DNA from: Candidatus Electrothrix rattekaaiensis
GTDB lineage: Bacteria; Desulfobacterota; Desulfobulbia; Desulfobulbales; Desulfobulbaceae
Direction of reading: 5' to 3'
NCBI GenBank assembly: GCA_032595675.1
Contig: JAVQMD010000001.1
Location: forward strand, 186,001-250,000
Length of the DNA stretch: 64,000 nt
Shown: piece by piece, positions 26,791 through 36,045 of the stretch
Position numbering within the stretch: the first letter of the stretch is position 1
How the letters are laid out: each line of letters starts with the position of its first letter
Notes under the pieces: model-generated
Seen by the model: the letters and a program-made list of their open reading frames with translations, nothing else
Told to the model about the DNA's origin: nothing
The model's database searches: none
Translations under genes and position numbers: made by a program

Positions 26791-27990
26791 ATGCTCATAG
26801 TTAATAGCGAAACATGTATAGGATGCGGCGTTTGCGAAGCCAACTGCGCCTTCGGGGCAATTACCGTAGAAGACGGCATTGCCGTGGTCGGTGAGAGCTG
26901 CACCCTCTGCGGTTCCTGCGTGGACAACTGCGAAGTTGGGGCACTCCGCATTGAAGGGGCTGAGAAAAAAGTACAGGCCGATCTCTCTGCGTGGTCCGGC
27001 ATCTGGGTCTTTGCGGAAGCTAGGCACGGGAAGATTGCCCCGGTGGCCTTTGAACTTTTGGGCATTGGTAGGCAATTGGCTGATCAACGCAAGGCTCCTC
27101 TGACAGCGGTTCTGCTCGGAGCAGACCTGCGTGATAAGACGGATGAGCTGATTGCGGCAGGCGCGGATAAGGTCTTGTTGGCTGATGACCCCGCCTTGGC
27201 GCAGTACCGTGAAGATGTCTACGGTAAGGTCTTGGAGCATCTGATTACCAAGTATAAGCCCGAGGTACTGCTGGCTGGAGCAACAGCCATTGGTCGTTCA
27301 GTTATTCCGCAAGTGGCGACCGCCTTGGGAGCCGGACTGACAGCGGACTGTACCGATTTGGCCATTCGCCCGGAAGATGGAGTCCTCCTCCAGACCAGAC
27401 CAGCCTTTGGCGGCAATATTATGGCGACCATTGAGTGTCCTCGTTCGCGGCCACAGATGTCCACTGTCCGTCCCAATGTTATGGCCCCGGCTGAGGCTGA
27501 TACTTCTCGAACAGGTGAGGTTATCGAAGTCGAGCTTTCCCAAGGACTTCTGTCCTCTAAAGTTGAGGTATTGGAAACAGTGCTCTGCGAAGAAGAGCAG
27601 GGGAATATCCGCGAATCGGAAGTTTTGGTCAGCGGCGGTCGGGGTATGGAAAACGAAAAGGGTTTTGCATTGCTTCGGGAGCTTGCCGGAGAATTGCACG
27701 GAACCGTGTCCGCCTCCAGAGCTGCGGTGGATGCCGGTTGGATCGGCTATCCCTGTCAGGTGGGGCAGACCGGTAAGACCGTCAGTCCAAAACTGTACAT
27801 TGCCTGCGGAATATCTGGAGCTGTACAGCACACGGTGGGGATGCAATCTGCTGAAACTATTGTGGCGATCAACCGGGACGAAAAAGCACCGATTTTTGAT
27901 CTTGCCACCTATGGACTGGTGGGGGATTTGTTTGAAATTTTGCCTTTGTTAACCCAAAAGATAAAGGAGCAGCGCGGTCATGTCTCTTGA
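26791..27990 (+). CDS. etfA: electron transfer flavoprotein alpha subunit with N-terminal ferredoxin domain
   Basis: 399 residues. Residues 1-60 are a two-cluster ferredoxin domain (CIGCGVCEANC, CTLCGSCVDNC). The ETF alpha body follows, with the FAD-binding C-terminus (SGGRGM, GQTGKTVSPKLYIACGISGAVQHTVGM, INRD). The added [4Fe-4S] domain is common in ETFs of anaerobes and may link acyl-CoA redox to ferredoxin or a membrane oxidoreductase. AGAGG precedes the ATG. The end overlaps fabG by 11 bp. Confidence 0.95.
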   Translation: MLIVNSETCIGCGVCEANCAFGAITVEDGIAVVGESCTLCGSCVDNCEVGALRIEGAEKKVQADLSAWSGIWVFAEARHGKIAPVAFELLGIGRQLADQRKAPLTAVLLGADLRDKTDELIAAGADKVLLADDPALAQYREDVYGKVLEHLITKYKPEVLLAGATAIGRSVIPQVATALGAGLTADCTDLAIRPEDGVLLQTRPAFGGNIMATIECPRSRPQMSTVRPNVMAPAEADTSRTGEVIEVELSQGLLSSKVEVLETVLCEEEQGNIRESEVLVSGGRGMENEKGFALLRELAGELHGTVSASRAAVDAGWIGYPCQVGQTGKTVSPKLYIACGISGAVQHTVGMQSAETIVAINRDEKAPIFDLATYGLVGDLFEILPLLTQKIKEQRGHVS

Positions 27991-28729
27991 TGGAAAAATA
28001 GTACTGGTGACCGGCGGCAGCCGGGGAATTGGACGGGCCATCTGCCTGCATCTGGCTACCCAGGGGGCAATGATCGGCATTAATTATGTGAGCAACTCCA
28101 CCGCTGCTGAAGAAGTCTTAGCTGAGATAACCGCCCAGGGCGGCAAAGGTTTTATCAGCGGTTTTGACGTTGCAGACAGCACGATAGTTCAGCAAGCGAT
28201 CAAAGATATCACTGCCGAACATGGCGGGGTGGATATTTTGGTGAACAATGCCGGAATTACCAGAGACGGGCTCATGGCCCGGATGAAAGATGATGACTGG
28301 GATGCCGTCTTGAACACCAATCTCAAAGGTGCTTTTACCTGTTCCAAAGCAGCTATGCGGGGTATGATGAAAAAACGCTGGGGTCGGATTATCAATATTA
28401 CCTCAGTCATCGGTTTTCTCGGTAATGCCGGGCAGGTGAACTACGCTTCGGCCAAGGCCGGGCTGGTCGGATTGACCAAGTCTATGGCCAGAGAATTGGC
28501 CGGGCGTCAGATCACCGTCAACTGCGTGGCACCTGGATATATTGTAACTGATATGACCAGCGAGCTCACCGAGGATATTCAGGAGAGTATCAAAGCACAA
28601 ATACCCTTGGGTAGCTTGGGCACACCGGAAGATGTAGCTGGAGCTGTGGCTTACTTGGCTTCGGAAGAGAGCCGATATATGACAGGCCAAACTCTGCATG
28701 TCAACGGCGGGATGTACATGGGGAATTAA
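27980..28729 (+). CDS. fabG: 3-oxoacyl-ACP reductase
   Basis: 249-residue short-chain dehydrogenase that reduces 3-oxoacyl-ACP with NADPH. TGGSRGIG cofactor loop at 11-18, NNAG, and the catalytic S142, Y155, K159. Its ATG lies inside the end of etfA, implying coupled translation of redox and fatty-acid genes. Confidence 0.94.
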   Translation: MSLDGKIVLVTGGSRGIGRAICLHLATQGAMIGINYVSNSTAAEEVLAEITAQGGKGFISGFDVADSTIVQQAIKDITAEHGGVDILVNNAGITRDGLMARMKDDDWDAVLNTNLKGAFTCSKAAMRGMMKKRWGRIINITSVIGFLGNAGQVNYASAKAGLVGLTKSMARELAGRQITVNCVAPGYIVTDMTSELTEDIQESIKAQIPLGSLGTPEDVAGAVAYLASEESRYMTGQTLHVNGGMYMGN

Positions 28730-28765
28730 CCTGTTGAGCAACCCACTCAAGTATAGAAAACTATC

Positions 28766-28796
28766 GTTCGGAACGGGTGTTCCCGAACTTTTTTGC
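28766..28796 (+). terminator. intrinsic terminator or attenuator between fabG and acpP
   Basis: GTTCGGAAC pairs with GTTCCCGAAC (one bulged base), followed by TTTTTT. It lies 30 bp before acpP, so acpP must be reached by read-through or have its own promoter. Confidence 0.7.
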
Positions 28797-28824
28797 TACA
28801 TATAACCAATTCAGGAGAAAAAGA

Positions 28825-29058
28825 ATGGCAGTTGCAGAAAAAATGATCGACATTATTGAAGAACAGCTTAGTGTTGACAAAGAAAAAATAGTTCCTGGTG
28901 CATCTTTTGTTGATGATCTCGGTGCGGATTCCCTTGATCTGGTCGAACTGATCATGGCTATGGAAGAAGAGTTTGAGGTCGAGATCCCTGATGAAGATGC
29001 AGAGAAAATTTCAACTGTCCAGGCTGCAATTGATTACGTCGGTAAAATGCAGGCATAA
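28825..29058 (+). CDS. acpP: acyl carrier protein
   Basis: 77-residue ACP. The phosphopantetheine serine is S36 in [11 protein letters not shown]. Acidic, helical, typical. Strong AGGAG ahead of the ATG at 28825; the upstream extension of the frame crosses the terminator and is rejected. Confidence 0.97.
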   Translation: MAVAEKMIDIIEEQLSVDKEKIVPGASFVDDLGADSLDLVELIMAMEEEFEVEIPDEDAEKISTVQAAIDYVGKMQA

Positions 29059-29225
29059 GGGCTGAGGCAGAAGCTTTCCATTGTTTAACCGATTATCACA
29101 ATGTGGTTTCGGAAAAGCACAGCGAACAGGGATTGCTTTTGCTTTCTCGGTAGAGAGAGTACGGTGTCAGTGTGTAGGCTTAGGCTGATACTCGGGTTAT
29201 AGGAAATCTTACAGATTATTTCAGC

Positions 29226-30479
29226 ATGGTCAATAATGCACAGCGGCGGGTTGTTGTTACCGGAGTCGGATTAGTCACTCCCCTCGGAACTGGGACTGAC
29301 AAAACATGGCAGGGGCTGATAAATGGGCAGAGCGGTATCGGCCCTATTACCCGTTTTGACGCATCCGCACATACCTCTCAAATTGCCGCCGAGGTGAAGG
29401 ACTTCAACCCTGACCTCTGGTTTGAAAAAAAACAGGCAAAACAACTGGATCATTTTGTTCAATATGGTATTGCCGCCGCTGACATGGCTGTTAAAGCCAG
29501 TGGTTTGGAGATTACCGAGGAAATGGCCGAGCGTATCGGGGTTGTCACCGGATGCGGTATGGGCGGCCTGCCCACTATTGAGGAGTACCATAGCGTCCTG
29601 TTGAACAGAGGGCCGCGTCGGATCACCCCTTTTTTGGTGCCTCGGATGATCCCGAATATGCCATCAGGTCATATTTCCATGTATCTTAATGCCAAGGGGC
29701 CGAACCTCGCCTTGTCTACAGCCTGTGCCGCCGGAACCCATGCGGTGGGTGAAGCGTATCGTCATATTGTGTTCGGCGATTGTGATGTAGCAGTCACAGG
29801 TGGAACAGAATCGGTTATATGTCCTTTGGCGGTCGGTGGCTTCGCATCAATGAAGGCCTTGTCCACCCGCAATGATGATCCAGAGCATGCTTCTCGCCCT
29901 TTTGACAAAGATCGAGATGGATTTGTCATCGCAGAAGGTGCTGGCATGATTGTTCTGGAGGAACTTGAATTTGCCCGCGCCCGTGGAGCTGAAATTCTGG
30001 CTGAGATGGTTGGGTACGGTCAATCCAGCGATGCCTATCATATAGCAGCTCCCCCGGAAGACGGAGAAGGGGCGGCGCGTTGTATGAAGATGGCTCTGCG
30101 TAATGCAGGCATGAATCCTGATGAGATTGACTACATCAATGCCCACGGAACCTCTACGCCACTCAATGATCGTTGCGAAACCGCCGCGATTAAGACCGTT
30201 TTTGGTGACCAGTCCTATAAGCTGGCTGTCAGCTCAACCAAGTCCATGACCGGCCATATGCTCGGTGGAGCCGGAGGCATTGAGGCGGCTTTTACCGCTT
30301 TGACCCTGCACCATCAATGTATTGCGCCGACCATTAATCTGGAGAACCCAGACCCTGACTGTGATCTTGACTATGTGCCTAAGACAGCCCGTGAAGTCTC
30401 GATTCGTGCGGCAATGTCCAACTCCTTTGGCTTTGGCGGCACCAACGGGGTCATCATCATGAAACGGTTTGAAGGCTGA
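29226..30479 (+). CDS. fabF: beta-ketoacyl-ACP synthase II
   Basis: 417-residue condensing enzyme that elongates acyl-ACP. Catalytic C167 (STACAAGTHAVG), H307 (INAHGTSTPLND) and H344 (KSMTGHMLGGAGG) are all present. It follows acpP after 167 bp in which I see no gene, the usual fabG-acpP-fabF order. Confidence 0.96.
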   Translation: MVNNAQRRVVVTGVGLVTPLGTGTDKTWQGLINGQSGIGPITRFDASAHTSQIAAEVKDFNPDLWFEKKQAKQLDHFVQYGIAAADMAVKASGLEITEEMAERIGVVTGCGMGGLPTIEEYHSVLLNRGPRRITPFLVPRMIPNMPSGHISMYLNAKGPNLALSTACAAGTHAVGEAYRHIVFGDCDVAVTGGTESVICPLAVGGFASMKALSTRNDDPEHASRPFDKDRDGFVIAEGAGMIVLEELEFARARGAEILAEMVGYGQSSDAYHIAAPPEDGEGAARCMKMALRNAGMNPDEIDYINAHGTSTPLNDRCETAAIKTVFGDQSYKLAVSSTKSMTGHMLGGAGGIEAAFTALTLHHQCIAPTINLENPDPDCDLDYVPKTAREVSIRAAMSNSFGFGGTNGVIIMKRFEG

Positions 30480-30501
30480 ACAGCGGTGTCGGAGAAAAAA
30501 T

Positions 30502-30927
30502 ATGAAAATTGCAGTAGGCAGTGACCACGGCGGCTTTGAGCTGAAGGAGCAGGTTGTTCAATTTCTGGGGGAACTCGGGCATGAGGTTGAGTCTGTGGGC
30601 TGCCACTCCTTGGAGTCTGTTGATTATCCGGATTTTGCTGATAAAGTTTGCACGGCTGTACGAACAGAAACCTGCGACTGCGGGATTTTGGTCTGCGGAA
30701 CCGGCATCGGCATGTCCATTGCCGCAAACCGGCATAAGGAAATCCGGGCGGCTCTCTGTCATGAAGCCTTTACCGCCAGAATGAGCCGGGAGCATAATAA
30801 TGCGAATGTGCTCTGTCTTGGCGAGCGGGTGATCGGTTCGGAAGTCGCTTTGGATATCGTCAGAACCTGGGTGGCAACGGAGTTTGCCGGTGGTCGGCAT
30901 CAACGACGATTGGATATGTTCAGTTAG
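30502..30927 (+). CDS. rpiB: ribose 5-phosphate isomerase B
   Basis: 141 residues; interconverts ribose 5-phosphate and ribulose 5-phosphate. MKIAVGSDHGGFELK, the YPDFADKVC segment and CGTGIGMSIAANR are characteristic. GGAG precedes the ATG at 30502; it lies 22 bp after fabF. Confidence 0.95.
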   Translation: MKIAVGSDHGGFELKEQVVQFLGELGHEVESVGCHSLESVDYPDFADKVCTAVRTETCDCGILVCGTGIGMSIAANRHKEIRAALCHEAFTARMSREHNNANVLCLGERVIGSEVALDIVRTWVATEFAGGRHQRRLDMFS

Positions 30928-30937
30928 CCCCGGACAG

Positions 30938-31861
30938 ATGAAAATCCCGCATCCTATTCAATATCAAGGCAGCAAAAGAAATTTAGCCCCTGTTATTTTA
31001 AAATATTTTCCTGAAAAAGTTGAAAGGTTGATTGAGCCTTTTGCCGGAACAGGTGCGGTCAGTGTTGCCTGCGCCTCTGCCGGAGGTGCTGAAAAATATT
31101 GGCTGAATGATCATAACAGGCCGCTTTCCGAGCTGCTTGAGTTGATTATCAGCAAGCCTGAAGAGGTGTCGGATTATTATGATGGATTGTGGAATCAGCA
31201 GCACTCCGACAGTGTGGTACATTATTATCAGGTGCGCGAAAAGTTCAACAAAACAGCTCATCCGAAACTGTTTCTTTATCTTCTGTCCAGATGCGTGAAA
31301 GGCTCGGTACGTTATAACCGAGAGGGATATTTTAATCAGAGCCCTGATAAAAGAAGAAAAGGTGCAAAGCCGGATACTATGCGAAAAAATATTTTTGGAG
31401 TCTCTTCTCTGTTGAAGAACAAAACGGTCATTTCCAGTCTGCATTACAGGGAGATGATTTCAGAAATACACAAGAAAGATTTAGTGTATATGGACCCTCC
31501 GTACCAAGGAGTATGCAGAGACAAGGACAGCAGATACTCTTCAGGTATTGATTATATTGAGTTTGTTGATTTTTTGGAACAACTGAACATAAAAGGCACA
31601 CCGTATATTATCAGTTACGACGGTAAATGCGGCAAAAAAATATATGGTGAACAGTTACCGGAGAGTCTGGGATTACAAAGAATTGAGATAGAGGCGGGAA
31701 GATCATCACAGGCAACTTTGTTGGGAAAAAAAGATATTACGTATGAATCCCTTTATCTTTCCGAATCGCTCTTGCAGCTCATTGATATTCGATCTGAAAA
31801 TTATAGAAAACGGCGTTATGGGCAATTGATGCTTCTTGAAAAAGAAGCCGCTTATGCCTAA
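30938..31861 (+). CDS. D12-class adenine-N6 DNA methyltransferase
   Basis: 307-residue Dam-like enzyme. Motif I IEPFAGTGAVSV near residue 31 binds S-adenosylmethionine and motif IV YMDPPYQG near 185 is catalytic. The N-terminal PIQYQGSKRNL is typical of the D12 class. No restriction enzyme lies next to it, so it is either an orphan methylase or a leftover of a restriction-modification system. It begins 10 bp after rpiB within an otherwise housekeeping operon, and a terminator follows. Recognition sequence cannot be read from the protein. Confidence 0.88.
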   Translation: MKIPHPIQYQGSKRNLAPVILKYFPEKVERLIEPFAGTGAVSVACASAGGAEKYWLNDHNRPLSELLELIISKPEEVSDYYDGLWNQQHSDSVVHYYQVREKFNKTAHPKLFLYLLSRCVKGSVRYNREGYFNQSPDKRRKGAKPDTMRKNIFGVSSLLKNKTVISSLHYREMISEIHKKDLVYMDPPYQGVCRDKDSRYSSGIDYIEFVDFLEQLNIKGTPYIISYDGKCGKKIYGEQLPESLGLQRIEIEAGRSSQATLLGKKDITYESLYLSESLLQLIDIRSENYRKRRYGQLMLLEKEAAYA

Positions 31862-31939
31862 GTTGTTGAGTATCCTGAATTCATCAAGGAAATAATACGT
31901 AATGAATTAAAGAGAAATTCATAAGCAGGCGATTCGACC

Positions 31940-31972
31940 GGCAGCCCCCTGGAAGGTGTGTTGCCTTTTTTT
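31940..31972 (+). terminator. probable terminator after the methylase gene
   Basis: GGCA ... TGCC with inner CC/GG pairs, then TTTTTTT at 31966-31972. It separates the methylase from glyA. Confidence 0.55.
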
Positions 31973-32003
31973 ATTCATAGATACATAAAGTTAGGCGGAA
32001 GGT

Positions 32004-33257
32004 ATGGCAACGCTCAAAGAAATAGACCCGGATATATATAAACAGATTCAATATGAACTTGAGCGTCAGGCCAATCAGCTGGAACTGATCGCTTCGGAGA
32101 ATATTGTTTCCCCGGCGGTGCTGGAGGCCCAAGGCTCCATTTTTACCAACAAATATGCGGAAGGCTATCCCAACAGGCGCTATTACGGCGGCTGCGACCA
32201 TGCCGATGTGGTGGAAACCTTAGCCTGTGAACGTGCCAAAGAACTGTTCAACGCCGAATACGCCAACGTGCAGCCGCATTCCGGTAGCCAATCCAACATG
32301 GCTGTGTATTTTGCCACCCTGAAACCGGGGGACAAGGTATTGGGCATGGATCTTGCTCACGGTGGGCATCTGACTCATGGAGCCACTGTTTCTTTTTCCG
32401 GCAAACTGTTCAATTTTATCTCCTACGGTGTCAAGCGGGATACAGAAACCATTGATATGGCGGAAGTGGAACGGATCGCCTTTGAGAATCGTCCCAAGAT
32501 GATCGTGGCCGGAGCAAGTGCCTATCCCCGTGTTATTGATTTTGAAGGCTTTCGTCATATAGCGGATCAGATCGGTGCGCTGTTCATGGTGGATATGGCC
32601 CATATTGCCGGTTTGGTAGCGGCAGGTGTGCATCCTTCACCGGTACCCTATGCCGATTTTGTCACCACCACGACCCATAAGACCCTGCGGGGCCCGCGAG
32701 GCGGCTTGATTCTGGCGAAGAAAAAATTTGCCAAGGCATTGGATTCCAATATCTTCCCCGGAATTCAAGGCGGGCCGCTTGTTCACGTGATTGCCGCCAA
32801 GGCCGTCAGCTTTAAGGAGGCAATGACCGAGGAGTACCGACAATATCAGAAGCAGGTTGTGATTAATGCAGCTGCTCTGGCGGCTCGCTTGGCTGAGCAT
32901 GGCTTCCGGATCGTCTCTGGAGGAACAGATAACCATCTCCTTCTTATTGATCTGAGCAGCAAGAATCTTACTGGCAAAGACGCTGAGGAACGTCTGGAGG
33001 CGGCAGGATTAACCGTGAATAAGAATGCTATTCCTTTTGATAAACAATCACGATTTGTGACCAGCGGTATCCGTATCGGCACCCCGGCTGTCACCACTAG
33101 GGGGCTGAAAGAGCCGGAGATGGTTATGATCGGTGACTGGATTAATCGGGTACTTACCTCAGGAGAAGAAGAGGCGGCTCAGGTGCGGCAGGAAGTCCGG
33201 CAACTTTGTGGGACTGTTCCCCTGTACCCGGAGATTGTCCGGGATGCTTCGCTCTGA
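32004..33257 (+). CDS. glyA: serine hydroxymethyltransferase
   Basis: 417-residue PLP enzyme converting serine and tetrahydrofolate to glycine and methylene-tetrahydrofolate. Diagnostic blocks: [39 protein letters not shown] and the PLP lysine in [20 protein letters not shown] lies just ahead of the ATG. Followed by nrdR after 18 bp. Confidence 0.97.
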   Translation: MATLKEIDPDIYKQIQYELERQANQLELIASENIVSPAVLEAQGSIFTNKYAEGYPNRRYYGGCDHADVVETLACERAKELFNAEYANVQPHSGSQSNMAVYFATLKPGDKVLGMDLAHGGHLTHGATVSFSGKLFNFISYGVKRDTETIDMAEVERIAFENRPKMIVAGASAYPRVIDFEGFRHIADQIGALFMVDMAHIAGLVAAGVHPSPVPYADFVTTTTHKTLRGPRGGLILAKKKFAKALDSNIFPGIQGGPLVHVIAAKAVSFKEAMTEEYRQYQKQVVINAAALAARLAEHGFRIVSGGTDNHLLLIDLSSKNLTGKDAEERLEAAGLTVNKNAIPFDKQSRFVTSGIRIGTPAVTTRGLKEPEMVMIGDWINRVLTSGEEEAAQVRQEVRQLCGTVPLYPEIVRDASL

Positions 33258-33275
33258 GAGCATGTTGATCAAACC

Positions 33276-33734
33276 ATGAAATGCCCCTACTGCGGTCAGC
33301 TGGACAACCGGGTTATTGACTCCCGCCTGAATAAGGATAAAACCATCACTAGGCGGCGACGGCATTGCGATGCCTGTGATCAGCGCTTCACCACCTATGA
33401 GCGCATTGAAATGATGCTGCCTATGCTGGTGAAAAAAGACGGGCGGCGGGAGGCATGGGACAGAGGCAAGATGATTCTCGGCCTGGAAAAGGCATGTGAA
33501 AAACGCCCGGTGAGTTTGGAAGATATTGATTGTTTTGTGGACGGGATTGAACACAGGCTGCAAGATGCGGGCGGTAAAGAGCTTTCCACCTCTCAGCTCG
33601 GAGAATGGGTTATGGAGACTCTTCCCCAGCTGGATGAAGTCGCCTATGTTCGTTTCGCTTCAGTGTACCGCCAGTTCAAGGACGTGAACGAGTTTATGGA
33701 TGAACTTAAATATTTCCTGGGTAAGCAGGGTTAA
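33276..33734 (+). CDS. nrdR: transcriptional repressor NrdR
   Basis: 152-residue NrdR, which represses ribonucleotide reductase genes according to ATP/dATP level. N-terminal zinc ribbon CPYCGQLDNRVIDSR ... RRHCDACDQRFTTYER, then the ATP-cone domain. Located between glyA and ribD. Confidence 0.97.
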   Translation: MKCPYCGQLDNRVIDSRLNKDKTITRRRRHCDACDQRFTTYERIEMMLPMLVKKDGRREAWDRGKMILGLEKACEKRPVSLEDIDCFVDGIEHRLQDAGGKELSTSQLGEWVMETLPQLDEVAYVRFASVYRQFKDVNEFMDELKYFLGKQG

Positions 33735-33757
33735 GCTGGCCATGATGTCTCAAAGTT

Positions 33758-34876
33758 ATGGATTCTGATACCGCATATATGCGTCTTGCCATCAAGGAGG
33801 CGGAAAAAGGCTTAGGGCGAACATCGCCCAATCCCTGTGTCGGGGCTGTCATTGTCAGTGATGATCAGATCATCGGCAAAGGATACCATCGCCGGGCCAG
33901 CACCCCGCATGCTGAGGTTAATGCGATTACTGCTACTGCTGATGCCTTTGATAAGGGTAGGGGGAAAAGCTGTGCTGGAGCGACTATCTATGTCACTCTG
34001 GAACCCTGTAATCATACCGGAAGAACCCCTCCCTGTACCCAAGCCATTCTTGCTGCCGGATTCAGTCGAGTGGTTATCGGCATGGCTGATCCTAATCCTG
34101 TTGCCTCCGGCGGTGCTGATTTTCTCCGATCACAAGGCATTGAGGTCAGATTGGGCATCTTGGAACAGGAATGCCGACAGCTGAACTATCCCTTTCTCAA
34201 ACATTCTGTCACCGGTCTTCCTTGGGTTGTGATGAAGGCGGGCGTAAGCCTGGACGGCAAGATCAGCCGCAGACAGGGAAAAGGCGGAGCCGTAACCGGA
34301 CCCGCCTCAAAGCAACGGGTTCATGCGTTGCGGAATCAGTTGGATGCCATTCTTATCGGCAGCGGCACGGCCCTGATTGATGACCCTTCTTTGACGACTC
34401 GGCTGGAGCAGGGGGATGGCCGTGATCCTCTTAGGGTGATTTTGGACAGCCAGCTCAAGCTCTCTCCTGATGCCCGCATGCTTACGCAGCAATCATCAGC
34501 AGCAACCTGGATCTTCTGTGATCAGCAGGCTTCGGGGCAAAGGCAAAAGGATCTGGAACAGGCCGGGGCAATTATTTATAGGGTCGATAAAGAGCCGAAT
34601 GGTGGGCTTGATCTTACGCAGGTTCTGCACCAATTAGGGAAGGCCGATATTACCTCTGTCTTGGTGGAAGGGGGAGCTGCTGTCCACGGTTCTTTTCTCA
34701 AAAAAAAATTAGTCGATCAAGTTTATCTCTTTACTGCACCGTATTTCATCGGCGAGCAGGGAACATCATTGTTCAGCGGCTACAGCCTCGGTGCAGAAGA
34801 AATGCCGCTTTTTTTGCAAGAGCAAACGATAGAAACCGTGGGGTGGGATATATTGATTCAGGGCTTGCTGGGCTGA
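33758..34876 (+). CDS. ribD: riboflavin biosynthesis protein RibD
   Basis: 372-residue bifunctional deaminase/reductase. The N-terminal cytidine-deaminase-like zinc motif is TPHAEVNAI plus LEPCNHTGRTPPC; the C-terminal reductase starts around PWVVMKAGVSLDGKIS. It performs two consecutive steps from the GTP cyclohydrolase II product. No other rib genes follow; the next gene is convergent. Confidence 0.96.
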   Translation: MDSDTAYMRLAIKEAEKGLGRTSPNPCVGAVIVSDDQIIGKGYHRRASTPHAEVNAITATADAFDKGRGKSCAGATIYVTLEPCNHTGRTPPCTQAILAAGFSRVVIGMADPNPVASGGADFLRSQGIEVRLGILEQECRQLNYPFLKHSVTGLPWVVMKAGVSLDGKISRRQGKGGAVTGPASKQRVHALRNQLDAILIGSGTALIDDPSLTTRLEQGDGRDPLRVILDSQLKLSPDARMLTQQSSAATWIFCDQQASGQRQKDLEQAGAIIYRVDKEPNGGLDLTQVLHQLGKADITSVLVEGGAAVHGSFLKKKLVDQVYLFTAPYFIGEQGTSLFSGYSLGAEEMPLFLQEQTIETVGWDILIQGLLG

Positions 34877-34923
34877 AACGATGAGGTACCTTCCTTTTGG
34901 GGAGCCTTGGGGTTCCGCGTGAA

Positions 34924-36012
34924 TTATTCCTGTTTAAGCAGTGCTTCTAACTGTGGCCAAATCTCGGCCAATTCTTCCTTCCTGCTGAAATCCATACTGA
35001 GTGTTACTTGCTCCTCTTCAAAAGAGAGGCTGTGCTCAAGCCGTACTCCGGCAGGTAATTGGAGCTGGTTGCAGAATTTTCTGAATGCTTCTTCAGCCTG
35101 TGTCAGTCTCGGCTGACATTCTCTGTCAAGCCAACGTAAAAGAGAACTTATTCTTTGCGGCCCATTCAGTTGTTTGTCTTTTTCTTTGTCCTGCCAGCGA
35201 GCAAGCAGTACCTCAACCGAAACCTGCTCCCGCTGCGTCAGTTGAAAAAAACGTTCTATCAGATTTTGCTGTTTCGATCCCCCAATCTGATATTCACCAA
35301 TAACTTCAGCGAGTTGTTTTTGATCAGCCGGTGCCAAACGAGAAAGTTTTTTTCCTGATCGCTGCGAAATGACACCGTTATGCAGGCCCAGCTGAACAGC
35401 AGGTTCCAGGTCAAGCAGAGAAATAAGCTCTCCTGGTATATGAGGCTTTGCCTTGAGACCTAGCATGGGAAGCAAGGTAAGTATTTCCTGCTCGTTAAGG
35501 AATTGGCTCGCTTTTTGGAAAAAGACTGCCTGCTCAATCATGGTCAAGCTTTTGCCGAGCAGTTGATGCTGTAATAAGGTCGTGAACAGACACCTCCTGT
35601 TCGCTTCTTCCTCTTTGTTTACAAAAGGAAGGGTAAGGGCTGTGATATACTCATTGCCTTTTTGCTCCTGCTGACACCCCAGGGCCTTGTTGGAAACCTG
35701 AAGATGGACCTCTATACGCCTTCTTCCTGAGAGTATAATGTATGTACTGTCCTGCTTTTGCAATAAAAGCGGAGGGTGGAGTATCCCAAAGCTGCTTATA
35801 CTTTGCAGCAAGCCTTGGTCGGGTTCCTGTATGAAAGGATTAAGGATATACGTTCTGTCAACCAGATTAATATCCTGTAACCTTACCTGACTATAGCAGG
35901 GCGTTGCATTCTTCACTTTTGTCTGTGTACTCTGGAAAAAGAATAAAAAAAGGAGGGGAAGGAAAGAAAAGTGAAATCGGGACATCACAATGAAGGATGC
36001 CCCGATCATCAT
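34924..36012 (-). CDS. ParB-like nuclease-fold protein
   Basis: Up to 362 residues. A ParB/Spo0J-type N-terminal domain is recognisable: LQDINLVDRTYILNPF, LLQSISSFGILHPPLLL and YIILSGRRRIEVHLQ. The middle holds a helical stretch like the ParB DNA-binding part. No parA is adjacent, so chromosome partition is not implied; many ParB-fold proteins are CTP-binding switches or regulators. The start is uncertain: the first 32 residues are a Phe/Leu-rich stretch from pyrimidine-rich DNA and are probably not translated. An in-frame ATG at 35985 or GTG at 35916 would give a cytoplasmic ParB-like start, but no start has a good ribosome site. Confidence 0.65.
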   Translation of the reverse strand: MMIGASFIVMSRFHFSFLPLLFLFFFQSTQTKVKNATPCYSQVRLQDINLVDRTYILNPFIQEPDQGLLQSISSFGILHPPLLLQKQDSTYIILSGRRRIEVHLQVSNKALGCQQEQKGNEYITALTLPFVNKEEEANRRCLFTTLLQHQLLGKSLTMIEQAVFFQKASQFLNEQEILTLLPMLGLKAKPHIPGELISLLDLEPAVQLGLHNGVISQRSGKKLSRLAPADQKQLAEVIGEYQIGGSKQQNLIERFFQLTQREQVSVEVLLARWQDKEKDKQLNGPQRISSLLRWLDRECQPRLTQAEEAFRKFCNQLQLPAGVRLEHSLSFEEEQVTLSMDFSRKEELAEIWPQLEALLKQE

Positions 36013-36045
36013 CGGTCAGACTGATCAACCGAAGAAATGCAACCT

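Noticed and set aside
31862-32003. Glycine or tetrahydrofolate riboswitch before glyA
   Set aside because: The only structure I find is a terminator-like hairpin with T-run belonging to the upstream gene; the conserved riboswitch cores are absent.
34924-36012. ParA/ParB-oriC locus
   Set aside because: Only a ParB-like domain is present; no parA, parS-like 16-mers or gid/rnpA-type neighbours are seen.
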